64,000 bases of DNA from Siphonodentalium dalli. Its lineage: Eukaryota; Mollusca; Scaphopoda; Gadilida; Siphonodentaliidae. Shown piece after piece: positions 1 through 11,576 of the stretch. The stretch lies in the NCBI GenBank assembly GCA_032622095.1, contig CP136066.1, positions 183,744,716 to 183,808,715 of the forward strand, in the 5' to 3' direction. The notes under the pieces were generated by a model that worked only from the letters and a program-made list of their open reading frames with translations, was not told where the DNA came from and did not search any database. The position numbers and the translations under genes were made by a program. Numbering within the stretch: position 1 is the first letter of the stretch; each line of letters starts with the position of its first letter.

Positions 1-275
1 CATTAGAACGAACATAGCGATTAATTTCAGTGTTATGAATAGCCAAACATACAAATAATATGAAAGTAGGAATGCCCAACGGACCACCGGCAGTTCCTAA
101 AAAAAAGAATCTAATGTTACGGAAACTATAAGTTTCAGCAAACTTTCAGAGCATGGATAACAATCACAAAGGTGGGCCCCCACCCGCAAATTTCAGGACT
201 CAGAACAAGTTAAGTATTTGATAATAGTGAATTTCATTCACCATCATCACTCCAATCAAGGTTTCAGCAACGGCA
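1..275. other. Intergenic or 3' flank, nothing recognised
   Basis: AT-rich sequence with no convincing coding frame or repeat. If the small - strand gene at 276-500 is real, this would be its 3' flank. No AATAAA on the - strand was seen close to its stop. Confidence 0.4.
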
Positions 276-500
276 TCACCATAAGAACAAAGCTGCAGCG
301 CCACCAATTTGTAGAATATACAACAACCCGAAGAGTAACCATGTCGCATCATCAAATGAACTGCCCACTGTTTGTAACATATTAGTAGTACATGTACTCA
401 TATTGTCGGAATCTCTTTGATATGCGATCAAAGGTTGATAACCCCTCGGTTGTAGATTAAACTGTGTAAAACGAACACGGTATTCAATTATACCCGGCAT
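276..500 (-). CDS. Candidate small tail-anchored membrane protein (74 codons), unrecognised
   Basis: A complete short frame starts with MPGIIEYRVRF at 500 in a good context (A at -3) and stops with TGA at 276. Residues 1-50 are mixed polar, and the last 22 or so residues (WLLFGLLYILQIGGAAALF) form one hydrophobic helix reaching the stop. This would suit a tail-anchored or small integral membrane protein. Its ATG lies 41 bp from the ATG of the oppositely oriented frame at 542, a bidirectional layout that would require very short 5' leaders for both. I do not recognise the family. A chance frame is possible; the non-random composition and the single C-terminal membrane segment are the only support. 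Confidence 0.35.
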   Translation of the reverse strand: MPGIIEYRVRFTQFNLQPRGYQPLIAYQRDSDNMSTCTTNMLQTVGSSFDDATWLLFGLLYILQIGGAAALFLW

Positions 501-541
501 TTTCCAACATCCGAAATGACACAGATTAATTAAGGACGGAA

Positions 542-658
542 ATGGTAATCGATTATCGGCTTTATCAACGGTTCATCGATTATGCGATTAAACGTGGCAC
601 CCCTAGTGCAACTTCTTGTTTGCTAATGTGTAAGGCTGCATATAGTCTCCAAACTCAG
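542..658 (+). CDS. Candidate first coding exon of an unrecognised gene
   Basis: The frame begins with ATG at 542 (G at -3 and G at +4, a strong Kozak context) and encodes MVIDYRLYQRFIDYAIKRG and onward. It runs into a consensus donor CAG|GTAAGA at 658/659, after exactly 39 codons (phase 0). A second possible donor, GTAAGG at 630, would end the exon after 29 codons plus one base. The second donor is the weaker match, but only it keeps phase with the better reading frame of the candidate next exon at 1343. No domain is recognised. Divergent from the small frame at 276-500. Confidence 0.42.
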
Positions 659-918
659 GTAAGATTTCAAGAGATAAGAATTATTTCAACTGATTTAATG
701 AAAATATTTTTAAATGAGAAAACAGCCATATAAATAAAGAATAAACATAACATTGGAAACCGTGCTGTTATGGCCAAGTTGCAGTGGAAAAATATAGTGG
801 TAATGTTGAAAAATCCCTAAAACTTACTCCATGCAAAGGTTGTTATCATTCATAATCCTGTAAGATCAGGCATTGTTTAAACTGTTTCGGAGTTCCTGTT
901 ATGAATGATAGCCGACTT

Positions 919-1306
919 CAAATAGTGTGTCTGTCATTTGTAGAGGGTGAATTTAGTGCTGCTATCCTGCATGTTGATCTAGCATCACCAAATTCACCCT
1001 CTGGGGACCTCATTCTCCTTAGGCCTCATCTTTGGGAAGTATCTATAGTCTCAAATTAACATTGTGTTAGTTACTTTTTCCCCTCCTGGAAGTTTCTGTA
1101 TCCCCTAATTTGCAGAAGATAAAATGCATAATCGAGGTGGCCGATGGGTTAACATCACCAACTTCAACTGGGGAACTTCAAATCTCATCCTAGTTTTCCA
1201 ATTGCAGTTGGGACCTAAGTATAATGAGGTCCCCAGAGGGTGAATTTGGTGATGCTAGCCCGCTATGGGGACCTCATTCTGCAAATGTCAGACACACTAA
1301 ATTCAG
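919..1306. mobile_element. HpB hairpin element, internally deleted copy
   Basis: Begins near 'aaatagtgtgtctgtcattt' and ends with 'cagacacactaaattcag'. Both terminal hairpin cassettes are present but reduced: the left lacks the GAATGAGGTCC part of its arm. The centre carries the family's 'gaagataaaatgcataatcg' segment. It lies between the two candidate exons at 542 and 1343. Confidence 0.8.
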
Positions 1307-1342
1307 ATTTGATGTGAATCTGGTTGATATTTCTCTCCACAG

Positions 1343-1536
1343 GCATTGAAGAAGGATTCCTGGAAACTTCGAAGCAGCTGGTTAAATTGTGTGAGACCTC
1401 ACCTTCTTCTGGCCTCATCTGTACCATACATAACTCACACACAGATTCTAGAACCCCTAAAGACTCCAATGTGATACTCACTGAAAAGGATTCTGAAAAC
1501 TCACCGTCCACATCATCGAATTGTGCATGCCGATAG
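1343..1536 (+). CDS. Candidate terminal exon downstream of the 542 exon
   Basis: Preceded by a pyrimidine-rich acceptor (ttctctccacag at 1331-1342). One frame, entered with two bases of a split codon, reads IEEGFLETSKQLVKLCETSP and onward for about 64 codons to TAG at 1534, ending in a Ser/Asn/Cys-rich hydrophilic tail. Entered in phase 0 (after the stronger donor at 658), it reads ALKKDSWKLRSSW and stops sooner. The first frame looks more protein-like and requires the weaker donor at 629/630. Linkage to the upstream exon is inferred from order and splice signals only. Confidence 0.33.
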
Positions 1537-1658
1537 CTGCAAGGAATGCTTATTTATTTTAATAGATCTTGCCACCTCAGATTAGTCGGGTGCTGCAGCT
1601 AATGTCATACGATACTTGCTTCAGGCAGATGGTAAAGCAGCTGGTCACAAACACATTG

Positions 1659-2072
1659 TTAGGTGCTTGTTACATGAGACAGGATAACCCGGATAACTCA
1701 GCTAGCCGGACAACTCAATTTGCCAGAACAACTCGGTTTGACATGCACAAAACCAGCTGTCAATAACCATGTTATGACATCAGTACTAATGTCGCAAGTG
1801 GTGTGGGTGGTCACTTAGAAACATCACTCACATGACCCTACCATTCTATTGGCTGATGTCATGTCAAGTCACTATGAATCATGTTATGTTCCCAGTTTTA
1901 ATCTCGGCTAGCCAGGATGACTCGCCGAGGTGTCCCACCTAAGCGAGTTGTCCCAACTAGGCGGGATGGGTTATCTGGCTTGTCGAAGCCCACAATGTCT
2001 TTATTGAGAAAGCACAGGAGACTGGCCCACTTGGCAATCCAAGTTATCCCGGCTCATGTAACAAGCCCCTTA
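1659..2072. mobile_element. PIF/Harbinger-like MITE (about 408 bp) with TTA target duplication
   Basis: The element spans 1662-2069 with inverted ends GG(T/G)GCTTGTTACATGAG, flanked on both sides by TTA (1659-1661 and 2070-2072). GG-rich ends plus a 3-bp TWA duplication are typical of PIF/Harbinger. Inside are many variants of 'ccggacaactc' in both orientations. No transposase frame, so non-autonomous. Confidence 0.7.
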
Positions 2073-3722
2073 GTTTTGTGAAATTATATTTCTGCCCTGA
2101 TTGTTTACAGTGATAAGTCATAATCTCATTTAAGATTACCGGTAATGAAGTGCAAATTTTATGTTATTGCATCCATTATGGGTTTTTCCTTTCTTTGAAT
2201 TTCGACATGAGACACCTTTTGCATACTGAACTACTTCTCATAAGAAATATGAATTGGGTACTACATCACTAGAATTTGTGTTCTTTCTATCAGTTGTTGG
2301 TTTGCGATATCCATAGTTTCGATCATGGTTTTGGGTTTTTAACAAAACTCACAAATACATCATATAGTAAAAAGTATGTCAGTCAGTATGAATCTATGAG
2401 ACTAAGAACTATATGCTGGCGTGTGCCTGACACATAGACAGACAACCCAGCTATTGAGCAGGGGCTGATCTAGGTGGACTATTACTTTCCCTCACCAAAT
2501 ATTAGTGATATTAATTTTGGAAAAAGAAGAAAGAATCACTATTATTCACCATTTATTTGGTACTACCACTATAATTCTGATTTGAGAAAAGTTTGCTGCT
2601 CTGAGATTTGAAAGTACTATTTAAATGGACATTGTGAATGTGTAAATTCCCATGGAGAAAGTATAACACCCATTCTACAATGTATGGTATGAATTAGTAT
2701 CACCACTATAAGAATTGATGGTTGTGATTTAAAAGTAAACAGTTTCTATACTTCAAAGGAATTTCATATTGCGCTGTATGCCACAACTCACACCCAATGT
2801 CATTCTCTTTAAAAAGATCCTTCAAATAAATGTCTCCAGAACTCCTGTGATGGAAGTAGGCTTTCCCCAGGTGATGTCACCTGATTCAAATTGAATTATG
2901 TAATCAGCATTGTTTACTAGCATTCTATTCTTCTGTAACTTGGAATGGCGGTATTTGATGTGGCTAAACTGTGCCTACTAGATGATTCCTGTCAATTATG
3001 ATGCCATTCAGAATCTGTTCTTTCATCTTATTTAAAGACGTTAATATCATCTATTTTTAGTAACTTGAGTAACCGCCTTTAGAATTTATAATTCAGCATG
3101 CATCTTGATCAACTATAATGTCATTAGCCAATGAAATATTACATACCTTTATACACCCATTGGTTATTTTTGAGAAATACGGCAAAATACAGAAGATTTT
3201 ATAACATTGAATAAAAAAAATTGTCTTGTCCTTGGAAAGTACAAACTGATTATGATGACAATGTCATTAACGACGGCAACTGTAACAGAAAATGTCTTCA
3301 CTAAATTATGAGGTATAGTCAACATAAATGACCGATTTGTTCAATTAAATAAAGCATTATTGACCTAAATTTCAGTATGTACTACAATATACAATCTTCA
3401 GAGAGTGCTATAAACTAGAACAACACAGTTATGTGAACATGTTAATGTTATTGCACTCGTTTGTCATGCCATGTATTGAGGTAGAACTCAAAACATACGG
3501 TTATCATTTTACCATCGCATCACAACAAACTTATGCAATAACGTAACCAGTTTACACACTTGTGTCGTTCTATCTATGTCTGAATCATAACCTATAGATA
3601 GATGGACATACCAGAAATGTATGAACGACATACACGTCTGATTCATTGTGATGTTAATCTGAAATATTTTCATCCATTTTTAAAGAGACTGACCATATAA
3701 ATAAGGGTGTGCACCAAGCCTG
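2073..3722. other. Intergenic, nothing recognised
   Basis: About 1.65 kb of AT-rich DNA. No coding frame, tandem array or clear inverted repeat was picked out by eye. Confidence 0.4.
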
Positions 3723-4171
3723 CGTTTAGTGTGCCTGTCGTTTGTAGAATGAGGTCCCCAGAGGATGAATTTCGTGACGCTATGCCGCATAGCGGGCTAG
3801 CATAACTAAATTCACCCTCTTGGGACCTCATTCTGCTTAGGCCTCATCTTCTCTGGAAAGTTTCTTTATTATCAAATTTCTATAAAAACTTCTTCACAAA
3901 GATTCTCTTTCTTTTTCAGTTTAGTTTCTCTATATCCGCAAATTGGCAGACGACACATTACATAATTGAGGTTCCCAATGGGTATACATCACAATATTCA
4001 CTATTTGGGAACTTCAATCTGAGTCTATGTCTCCCATAGCAGATGAGGCCATGCAGAATGAGGACCCCAGAGTGTGAATTTGATGATGCTAACCCAATAT
4101 GTGGTATAGCGTCACTAAATTCACCCTCTGGGGACCTCATTCTGCAATTGACAAGCACACTAAACTCAGAC
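3723..4171. mobile_element. HpB hairpin element, near full length (about 450 bp)
   Basis: Both end cassettes are intact: left hairpin (gaatgaggtccccagagg... back to ...ctcattctgc) at about 3748-3838, right hairpin at about 4055-4146. Between them lies the family's unique core with 'tagtttctctatatccgc'. Ends are diverged (gcctgtcgtttg / caagcacac), so the 8-bp duplication cannot be read with confidence. Confidence 0.85.
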
Positions 4172-4619
4172 TTGGTGTGCACATTTTGGTTAATTCTTGC
4201 AATACTCACAACTCAGTACATCATTGTCATATACATTTATAATTCTTACATTTGCTCAATTTCAGACAATTCTCACTGTACAATCGCAGTAGTCTGGGAA
4301 AAAAATTTATTATGTATCACAAGAAATCGACCAAGTCCAGCTGCCAAGTCTGATATTAATGGCTTCAAATCACTTTTTTTTTCAAAATACCACTTTTGTT
4401 GACAGCACTACCCCTTCCCTAAACATTATTATTCAAAACTAACATTCCAAATATATGATAAATGATGGATTAAAAAAAATGGATATTTTGAAATATAGTG
4501 ATTCGAAGCCATTTTCCCAGATTTGAGATTTCCTCAGGAGTCTGCCTGGGACCCTTCTTGTAATACATATTAATAAAAATATTTTTAAACAATTCCTGGA
4601 CACCTGCATACAACATAGT

Positions 4620-4822
4620 TACAGTAATGCTCTAATTAATCGACTCCTTAACCACATCAGAATTATGGGTAACTTTTCAGGATTTAGTCGGAAAATGGCT
4701 TGTTGCCATTCATCGGAAAGCTTTCCAATGAATAGCAACAAGCCATATTTCCGACTAAATCCTGAAAAGTTACCCATAATTCTGCTGTGGTTATGGAGTC
4801 GATTAATTAGGGCATTACTGTA
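4620..4822. mobile_element. HpA hairpin element, two-armed copy
   Basis: Element 4622-4820, ends CAGTAATGCTCTAA and GGGCATTACTG, flanked by TA on both sides. Arms of about 95 bp pair almost completely. The diagnostic base after CCCTAA is T on the left and its complement A on the right. Confidence 0.9.
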
Positions 4823-4922
4823 ATACCAGACATGGCAGTCTTATCACTGCATGCTACTGCAAGTCACAATCATTGTTTACATCTTGTTTGTTGCTTCCAA
4901 GTTGCTGTGTGTTCTTTTTAGC

Positions 4923-5150
4923 TTAACCCTTCCATGATTGTGCTTCCTGAAATTTTTGGAAAACCCTGTGCCAATGTATCCTCTTATACATGTGAGTCTC
5001 CCATATGGAGCGTCGCATATATAAAAGAATACATTGGCCTAACAAGATATACCTTGACCTTGTAAGCCAGCTAGTGCATTCTCTTATATATGCAAGGATC
5101 TGCACAGGATCTTTAATGCTGCACCAGTGCAGCTCCCGTCAAGTGCAGGC
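4923..5150. mobile_element. TTAA-C element, right end lost
   Basis: Starts TTAACCCTTCCATGA at 4923 and carries one H hairpin (about 4965-5040, mutated) and half of a second (5060-5095), then the family's 'ctgcaccagtgcagctcccg'. The closing GAAAGGGTTAA is replaced by 'aagtgcaggcaaagg'. Confidence 0.75.
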
Positions 5151-5335
5151 AAAGGAGTGTTCAGATGAGTCTGTTGTGTTCGTTTCGTTGTGTGTTGGCA
5201 TGTTGCATTGAAATGGGGAATATAGGCAACAGTAGTAAATGTAAGACATTTATATAAGAAATGACTGAAAGATCGATTGGGGTCATTGGATGTGACCAGC
5301 AACATAATTAAACAAACTTAGTGTTCGGGATTCAC

Positions 5336-5460
5336 ACAAACTCTGTTTAAAGTGATGTGAAACACCCCGGTAGGGGTGATCAAATAGAAATGGAGGATAA
5401 TCTTGCTCAAATTTGTTATTTTTACAAATATTAAATCCAAACTGGCAACACATACCGACA
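5336..5460. repeat. Dispersed repeat fragment
   Basis: 'aaagtgatgtgaaacacccc' followed by a segment ending 'ccaaactggcaac' resembles 57350-57440 (aaagtgatatgaaacactcc ... aaaataggca). Family unknown; identity is moderate. Confidence 0.4.
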
Positions 5461-5901
5461 TTAATATTTATTAATTAAATTCAATAACCCTCGATAGCGA
5501 AATCGTTTTCATTACTATATCGCCGATAGTTGCGTCCCGAATCGAGAAGTAAATATTATCAATTTAGTATAGTTCAGATGATGTTTTCTATGGAGTGGTA
5601 TGGTCGATTTCTTGAAATTTTCGGCGATGTAGTAGAATGCTACATTCCTCCAGTTGGCGCAGTGTCTGAATACTAACTTAATAGTTTAACACACCCGAAC
5701 AAGTCCATAATATGTCTTTAATTACACTGCCAGTCACAACTAATGACCCCAATCAAGCTTCATGTCATTCCTTATAATCAAATACCAGTATATTTGAATA
5801 GAATATTAATAATATGTACAACTTTTTCAAAACTACCAAAACAATTGTAAGTAACATATTGTTCAAATTCCAACAATCTCCCAATAACAATACACAGCAA
5901 G

Positions 5902-6790
5902 CAGTGTTCACGCTGGCCCAGAAATTCCTTTAGCCATTATTTTAGCCAAATGCCAAATTTGTTTAGCCACTTTGAATTTACTTTAGCCACTTGTTTGAGA
6001 ACATATTTTGAGACAAATTGAACGTATATTACATTTTATTGACAAAAGAGAACAATAACAATGTAATATGAGCAACACGAGTACATGAAAATAACAATAA
6101 CATCCTGCCAAACGATTCCATATACAATGAAAGTTTTTTGACCGTCGCAAATAAAAACAAATTGCGGTGTATTAACATAGAGCGAAAATATGCAATACGA
6201 TATCTGAACGCGACCTGAAGTTGTATTTATTCGCGAGTGCATGTGTGCATAGTTTTATCTATGCCTATGCGTATCTGGTGTATATCTGTTCAATCCGCGG
6301 CGAAATAGTATACCCTGGCGAGTACGCAATTTGGAGAATTTTAATCGCGGTTAGTTGGAAAGATCGATCGGTTTTTTTAAAAGTTGGAATTAATTAATAG
6401 GGATCAAACTGCAAATGAAAGAAATTAATTTTGGAAATTTGACTCGCAATAAAAACCTCCGTCACTTAAAGCGATTATGCATCTTTCCCTGATCCCCACT
6501 CAAAAGTTGCGTTTATTACAGCACAAAGCGTCTGCCATTGACACTGCATGAAATCAACACCAATGTACACCTATTACAAATTGCTCCAAGCACATCAGGT
6601 CGTATAACATACACGGGGTGCCGACGCTTTTGTTGTACGGATGTCAGATGCGCGTGATGTAATTAGACCGATGACTGCTGGTGTGTTTATAATCGCCACC
6701 ATATCCAGATGGACACATTTGGTAGGAAATTAGTTTAGCCACTTTTTTCGCCATTTGGTCATTTTTTTTCGCCATTTAAAATTTAACATG
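5902..6790. mobile_element. Putative degraded transposon with 'tttagccac' repeats
   Basis: Opens with 'cagtgttcacgctgg', followed by several 'tttagccac' motifs; further copies (tttagccactttttt, cgccatttggtc) appear at 6730-6780 in the same orientation. No matching inverted terminus was found at the right side, so boundaries are uncertain and classification is open. No coding frame of transposase type is visible inside. Confidence 0.35.
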
Positions 6791-7326
6791 TGAAATGATA
6801 GGCTTGAAGTGACATAGGTGGTTCATCACTTTTTATGCAGTTGAGGCTGCAAATTATTACTTGATAAACCTTGGAAATATTCGTGTAAATCGTATGGTGA
6901 TTTGTACTGATTCTTACGGGTGCTAATTGCATGAATATAGAGGGTGTGTGATTTATATGTCTGTGTGCATCCATTACATTGTATCAATTAACACACCTTG
7001 AACTAATGGAGAGATTCTATTTTCAACAAATCTATTCTCAAGTCATATCTTATACTATATTGAAACACCTGCATCACGTTGATCAAAGATGGCGGCTTAG
7101 TCTGTGAAAGGAAGGAACACACACACCAACACAACAGACCAAGGCAATGCATCAAGGCAATGATCCAAGGCTATGAGCCAATGCAACGCATTCATCTGAA
7201 CGCTACCTTATCAGGCTGTATATCTTGAAAACACTTCAACAAATACTAATTATTGCATTGTTCGTTACTAGGCTGTACCTGAACTCAAATAATTAACTCT
7301 TAGTCAAGACTCGCTCACTATTATCT
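6791..7326. other. Intergenic, nothing recognised
   Basis: AT-rich. 'ccaaggcaatgcatcaaggc' around 7140-7190 is a short low-complexity run of related words; nothing else stands out. Confidence 0.35.
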
Positions 7327-7590
7327 TTAACCTTTCCTTGACTGGAGCTTCCTGAATTTGTTTGCGAAAACCCTGTGCCAATGCATTCTCTTATATTTGG
7401 GAATCTCCCTTTGGGACCTTGTATATATAAGACAATTCATTGGCCTGACAATATCTACCTTGACCTTGTAATCCAGTGCATTCTCTTGCATATGTGAGGC
7501 TCCCTATGGGAAACTTGCATATACAAGAGAATACACTGGCACAGGATATTTAATGCTGCACCAGCGCAGCTCCCGCCATGAAAGGGTTAA
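7327..7590. mobile_element. TTAA-C element, complete copy
   Basis: Bounded by TTAA at 7327-7330 and 7587-7590, with ends CCTTTCCTTGAC and CATGAAAGG. Contains two H hairpins (about 7378-7444 and 7465-7535) separated by 'gacaatatctaccttgacct', then 'ctgcaccagcgcagctccc'. The left H hairpin is decayed in its loop. Confidence 0.85.
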
Positions 7591-7738
7591 TAACTTAACA
7601 TTATTTTTTTTCTTAAGTTCAAAACAACTAGAGGTTGTGAATATAAGATCTGGTCATATGTATTGTTTCTTCACATTATAGTCCCATATTGTTGGGGGAA
7701 AAATAACATTGAATGACCAATATGTACACATGTATTCA

Positions 7739-8585
7739 GGCCTGAGAAATAATGTCCCCAGAGGGTGAATTTAGTGATGTTACCCTGCTGTGCACATAAA
7801 GCTAGCATCACCAAATTCATCAACTGAGGATCTCATCTGGCTTGGCCTTGTCTGCTATGGGAGACATAGATCAGATTTATGTTCATAGATGGTGAATATT
7901 GTGATGTGGACCCATTGGGAACCTGGATTGTGCAAAGTGTCACCTGCCAGTTTGAGTGCCAAACAAGAGCATCGCTAGGGCGTGGCAAAATATGCCCATG
8001 GCAATTTCAACCAAGGACCATAAAGTGTAATCCTAATGCTGAATTTGAAAACAAACAGATAACAATGACTAAAGCTATCACCTGGAAACTGAAATAATCA
8101 TCAAATTATGTGTCAACAAGGACCATAACGGTTAAAATCGGCAGACGGAACCCAAATTCGTACTTGGCCTGTATGTTCTTATGAGTAATCCATATACCAA
8201 ATTTGAAAACAATCAGACAACTAAAACTAAAGTTATCACCCGGAATCGACAAGGACCAAAATTTGAAAACATTGGCAGGCGGAACCCAAATTCGAACATG
8301 ACCTGTTTTTTGTGCTAGTTAACCCACATACCAAATTTAATTCCAAGACTTCAGTTCAGACTTACTAAAGTTATCATCTGGAAATGAAAAAAAATCGAAT
8401 GGACAGACCGACGGGGCAGACAAACCAATAACATATTACGTTCAGTTTTTTTCAAAACAGGCATATAAATTTTTGTGAAGAAGCTAAAAAACCTTGTTTA
8501 TTTGATAATAAAGATACTTTCCAGAGAACATGAAGTCTAAGCAGAATGAGGTCCCCTGAGGGTGAATTTAGTGACACTAACCTAA
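7739..8585. mobile_element. HpB element split by an inserted diverged tandem repeat
   Basis: Left part at 7739-7930 (tccccagagggtgaatttag hairpin and 'tgctatgggagacatagatc' core). The other arm is at 8480-8585 (ccagagaacatgaagtctaa then gcagaatgaggtcccctgag). The middle, 7935-8460, is unrelated and contains the repeat annotated separately. Confidence 0.6.
7990..8430. repeat. Diverged tandem repeat, about 3 units of 145-160 bp
   Basis: Units share 'aactaaagttatcacctgga', then 'aaggaccaaaattt', 'gcagacggaacccaaattcg', 'catgacctgt' and 'ccatataccaaattt'. It ends in 'gacagaccgacggggcagac', the kind of CAGAC/GTCTG tract that closes several other dispersed repeats in this window. Confidence 0.6.
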
Positions 8586-8904
8586 TTGCTTCTGGTGATA
8601 TTTTCATAAAAAATATGCGTTAGTTTTAATGCATGTAAGAAAATTAAAAATATATTAAAATATATTTACATAAATAAATACACATAACACATAATGTATT
8701 CCCAATAAGTTGGTGCATAACTTCATGATGAAACCTTTCCAATACATGTAAATGTAAACAGTTGATATGTTTATTGGTTGCTTCTTTCTATTGTTTCAGT
8801 CGTTTCTTGTTTCCATGTTATGCAGTGATGTCTTTATTCAATCAAATTTGATATGTTAATTTTAATTATTTCATTATTTATTCCTATGCGATCAAAATGG
8901 TTGG

Positions 8905-9063
8905 AAACTAACAATTGTAATCAGATGTAATCAAAAAGTAATCGATTACATTTACTAAAGTAATTGTAACCGTAATCAATTACATTGGAAAAAATGTAAT
9001 CAGTAATCGTAATCATGTAAATCAAAAGTAATTGCGATTACATTGGCATGTAATCGCCCTAAC
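8905..9063. mobile_element. Fragment of a 'GTAATC/GATTAC' terminal-repeat element
   Basis: Dense copies of gtaatc and gattac (for example aagtaatcgattacatttac, aatcagtaatcgtaatcatg), ending 'catgtaatcgcccta'. Looks like the subterminal region of a DNA transposon. Only one end is present, abutting the HpB fragment at 9070. Confidence 0.45.
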
Positions 9064-9069
9064 CCTGAG

Positions 9070-9136
9070 GGTAGCATCACTAAATTCACCTTCTGGGGAC
9101 CTCATTCTGGAAATGTCCGACACCTTCTCAGGCTTG
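9070..9136. mobile_element. HpB fragment (right terminus only)
   Basis: 'gtagcatcactaaattcacc', 'tctggggacctcattctgg' and 'ctcaggcttg' are the outer half of an HpB right end. Confidence 0.75.
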
Positions 9137-10043
9137 CGTGTATTCCTAAGCAAAAAGTGTTTGACAATGCTTTGATTTCAAAATGTTTAAAGATACGGGC
9201 GGCGTTGGCGGTGGGTATGCTGTTAAAATATTCACAATCATAAATATGGCATAAACAGTATGTTATTGTCCATTTTTTCCCCTTTGTTATGTAAACAAAA
9301 GCAAAAAACGTTACGTTTCCTGGCTTTTGTTTAGATCCGGATATGGTAAACATAAAGAGCGTTATTTGTTACTGTTTTCCTGATATGGAAATAATAAAGA
9401 GGGTTTATATCATTTTTGTGTGATTAACCAATATAATTGCACTGTGTTATGTAAACAGAAGCACAACTTCTGTAACACGAGCATGCTCTTGTTTACGTAC
9501 ACCATCGTACATCTTGACGACAATATACTATTTACGCGCTGATTATGTTTGGCATATGCACAAAACTATATATATTTTAATATTCCTTTTGTTGATGGCG
9601 ATTTGAACAAATATGAATATTTCTGCAACGAACGCCGCCCGTGCCTTTAATTGAAAATTCTCCAAGGTGCAAAATTGGAATTATATATATATAATACCAC
9701 CGACATGAGCATTCTTCAAAACCTAAGTACATGCATGTACGTGGATATTTTCCACTTATTTTATAGAATTCACTTGAATTATAGCACATGTAATATATAA
9801 TGAAGCTGTTTCTCATATGTTGGAAAAATTGTCATGTGCCTCAAATGGGTTCTTTAAATCATGTTATTAATGCATGTTTTACATCATGACATATCATTTA
9901 TTGTTATATATTGTTATTATTCTCAGAACTGACAAGATCCTCACATCGCCATTTGTGCATTGTTCTTGTAGACGTGAGCATTACCAGGGTTATAAGTCTA
10001 CAATTTTCGCTGATGTACATTGGGCTTCAAGTTATGTTTCTAT
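9137..10043. other. Intergenic, nothing recognised
   Basis: AT-rich. Two related phrases, 'tatggtaaacataaagagcg' and 'tatggaaataataaagaggg' (9341-9400), may be remnants of a small tandem duplication. No gene seen. Confidence 0.35.
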
Positions 10044-10282
10044 TTATCCCTTCCATGACGGGAGCTAGTGCCAGTGAATTCTCTTATATATGCGAGTCTC
10101 CCATAGGGAGCCTCACATATATAAGAGAATGCACTGGCTTACAAGGTCAAGGTATATATTGTTAGGCCAATGTATTCTCTTCTATATGCGAGGCTCCCTG
10201 TGGGAGACTGGCATATATGAGAGAATGCATTGGCACAGGGTTTTCAAAATTTTTCAGGACAATCCAGTCATGGAAGGATTAA
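10044..10282. mobile_element. TTAA-C element, complete but with decayed left TTAA
   Basis: Left end TTATCCCTTCCATGAC (TTAA mutated to TTAT) and right end GTCATGGAAGGATTAA. Two well-preserved H hairpins at about 10070-10137 and 10168-10232, with CCCATAGGG / CCCTGTGGG loops. Confidence 0.8.
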
Positions 10283-10441
10283 AATAGACAGGTTTAGGTC
10301 GAGATCTTCTAACTTCAAATGCCAGACTATGTTATCTGGCTACAGTCACATGATTGACTCACTGAAGTGTGAAAACAAACTAAATAATAATGAAACACTC
10401 TTGGATTTTCAATTATTATAGCTTTGTAAAGTCTCATTAAT

Positions 10442-10754
10442 TTAACCCTTCCATGACTGGAGCTTCCTGATTCTTTGCGAATGCATTCTCTTATATATGC
10501 GAGTAGACCATAGGTCGCCTCGCATATATAAGAGAATGCATTGGCCTAAAAAAATAATTATAATTGTTAAGAAAAAATGAATTTTTTTTTTTTTCAAGAA
10601 TGTATTGAAGAAATAATGATAAAAAATGATACAAATTGTTAAAGAATGGAAGACAAAATGACCCTCTGGGGACCAACATAGTGCGCTAGCATCACTAAAT
10701 TCACCCTCTAGGGACCTCATTTTGCAAATGACAGGCATCCTAAACTCAGACTTG
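10442..10754. mobile_element. Chimera: left half of a TTAA-C element joined to an HpB right end
   Basis: Starts TTAACCCTTCCATGACTGGA, contains one perfect H hairpin (10487-10544, loop agaccataggtc) and an A/T-rich spacer. At about 10661 it changes to HpB sequence (accctctggggaccaaca, a hairpin, then cctcattttgcaaatgacag). No TTAA closes it. Confidence 0.7.
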
Positions 10755-11283
10755 GGTATCTACCTACAGTCACATGATTGACCCCATTGACAGACTTGTT
10801 TCGTGTACAGATTAATATCACCCATCTTTATAAAAAACGCGAGAACATCATGTGGTCACATACAATGTACATCATGTGACTTTTGGTAGCTGAGAGTGCC
10901 TGAAGTTTGAAGTTATCTTTGAAGTTATATTTTATAAATGTGTCAACAATGTAGGATGATGCTCAATCTTTCCAATCAGTAGTGACTCGAACAAGCATGT
11001 CAGAATTGATCCATTTCTGGAATCTTTGTAGTTATAAATGAAGCGAAACTGTCCTGTAAATTGTGAGATTGACTATACCTCTGTTAAATTGTTATGAATA
11101 TTAATTTAAATTTTTCTTAATATTGTGAAAAGTCATCGACAATTATTCTTTTTGGTGCCAACAATCTACTTCAATACAAAACTAAACATCCAATATTGCT
11201 ATTCTGACATTGATATGTATAAATCATCGTACACGTATACAACAGTGTGAATTTATGTATTTTTGTTTCCATAAAATGGTTGG
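10755..11283. other. Intergenic, nothing recognised
   Basis: No gene or clear repeat seen. Confidence 0.35.
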
Positions 11284-11576
11284 TTAACCCTTTCAGTGCC
11301 AGGGGCCGATGAGAGTCGGCCCTAATTTACGGTCTGTACAATCGGCCCTAAAAAAATAAAAAAAATAAAAACTTTTTTTTTTTTTTAGATTTTTAAAAAA
11401 TTATTAAAATTGTAAAAAATTGTAAAAAATAATAACAAATGATGAAAAATTGTTAGGCCAATGCATTCTCTTATATATGCGAGGCGACCTATGGTCGACT
11501 CGCATATATAAGAGAATGCATTGGCACAGGGTATGTGGGTTGATACAAAAATCGGACCTGGCACTCAAAGGGTTAA
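11284..11576. mobile_element. TTAA-D element carrying one H hairpin
   Basis: Bounded by TTAA at 11284-11287 and 11573-11576, with ends CCCTTTCAGTGCC and GGCACTCAAAGGG. A second, shorter inverted phrase near the left end is 'gggccgatgagagtcggccc'. A perfect H hairpin lies at 11456-11524 (loop gcgacctatggtcgac), embedded in the same 'gttaggcc...ggcacagggt' context as in the TTAA-C and TTAA-E families. Confidence 0.85.
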
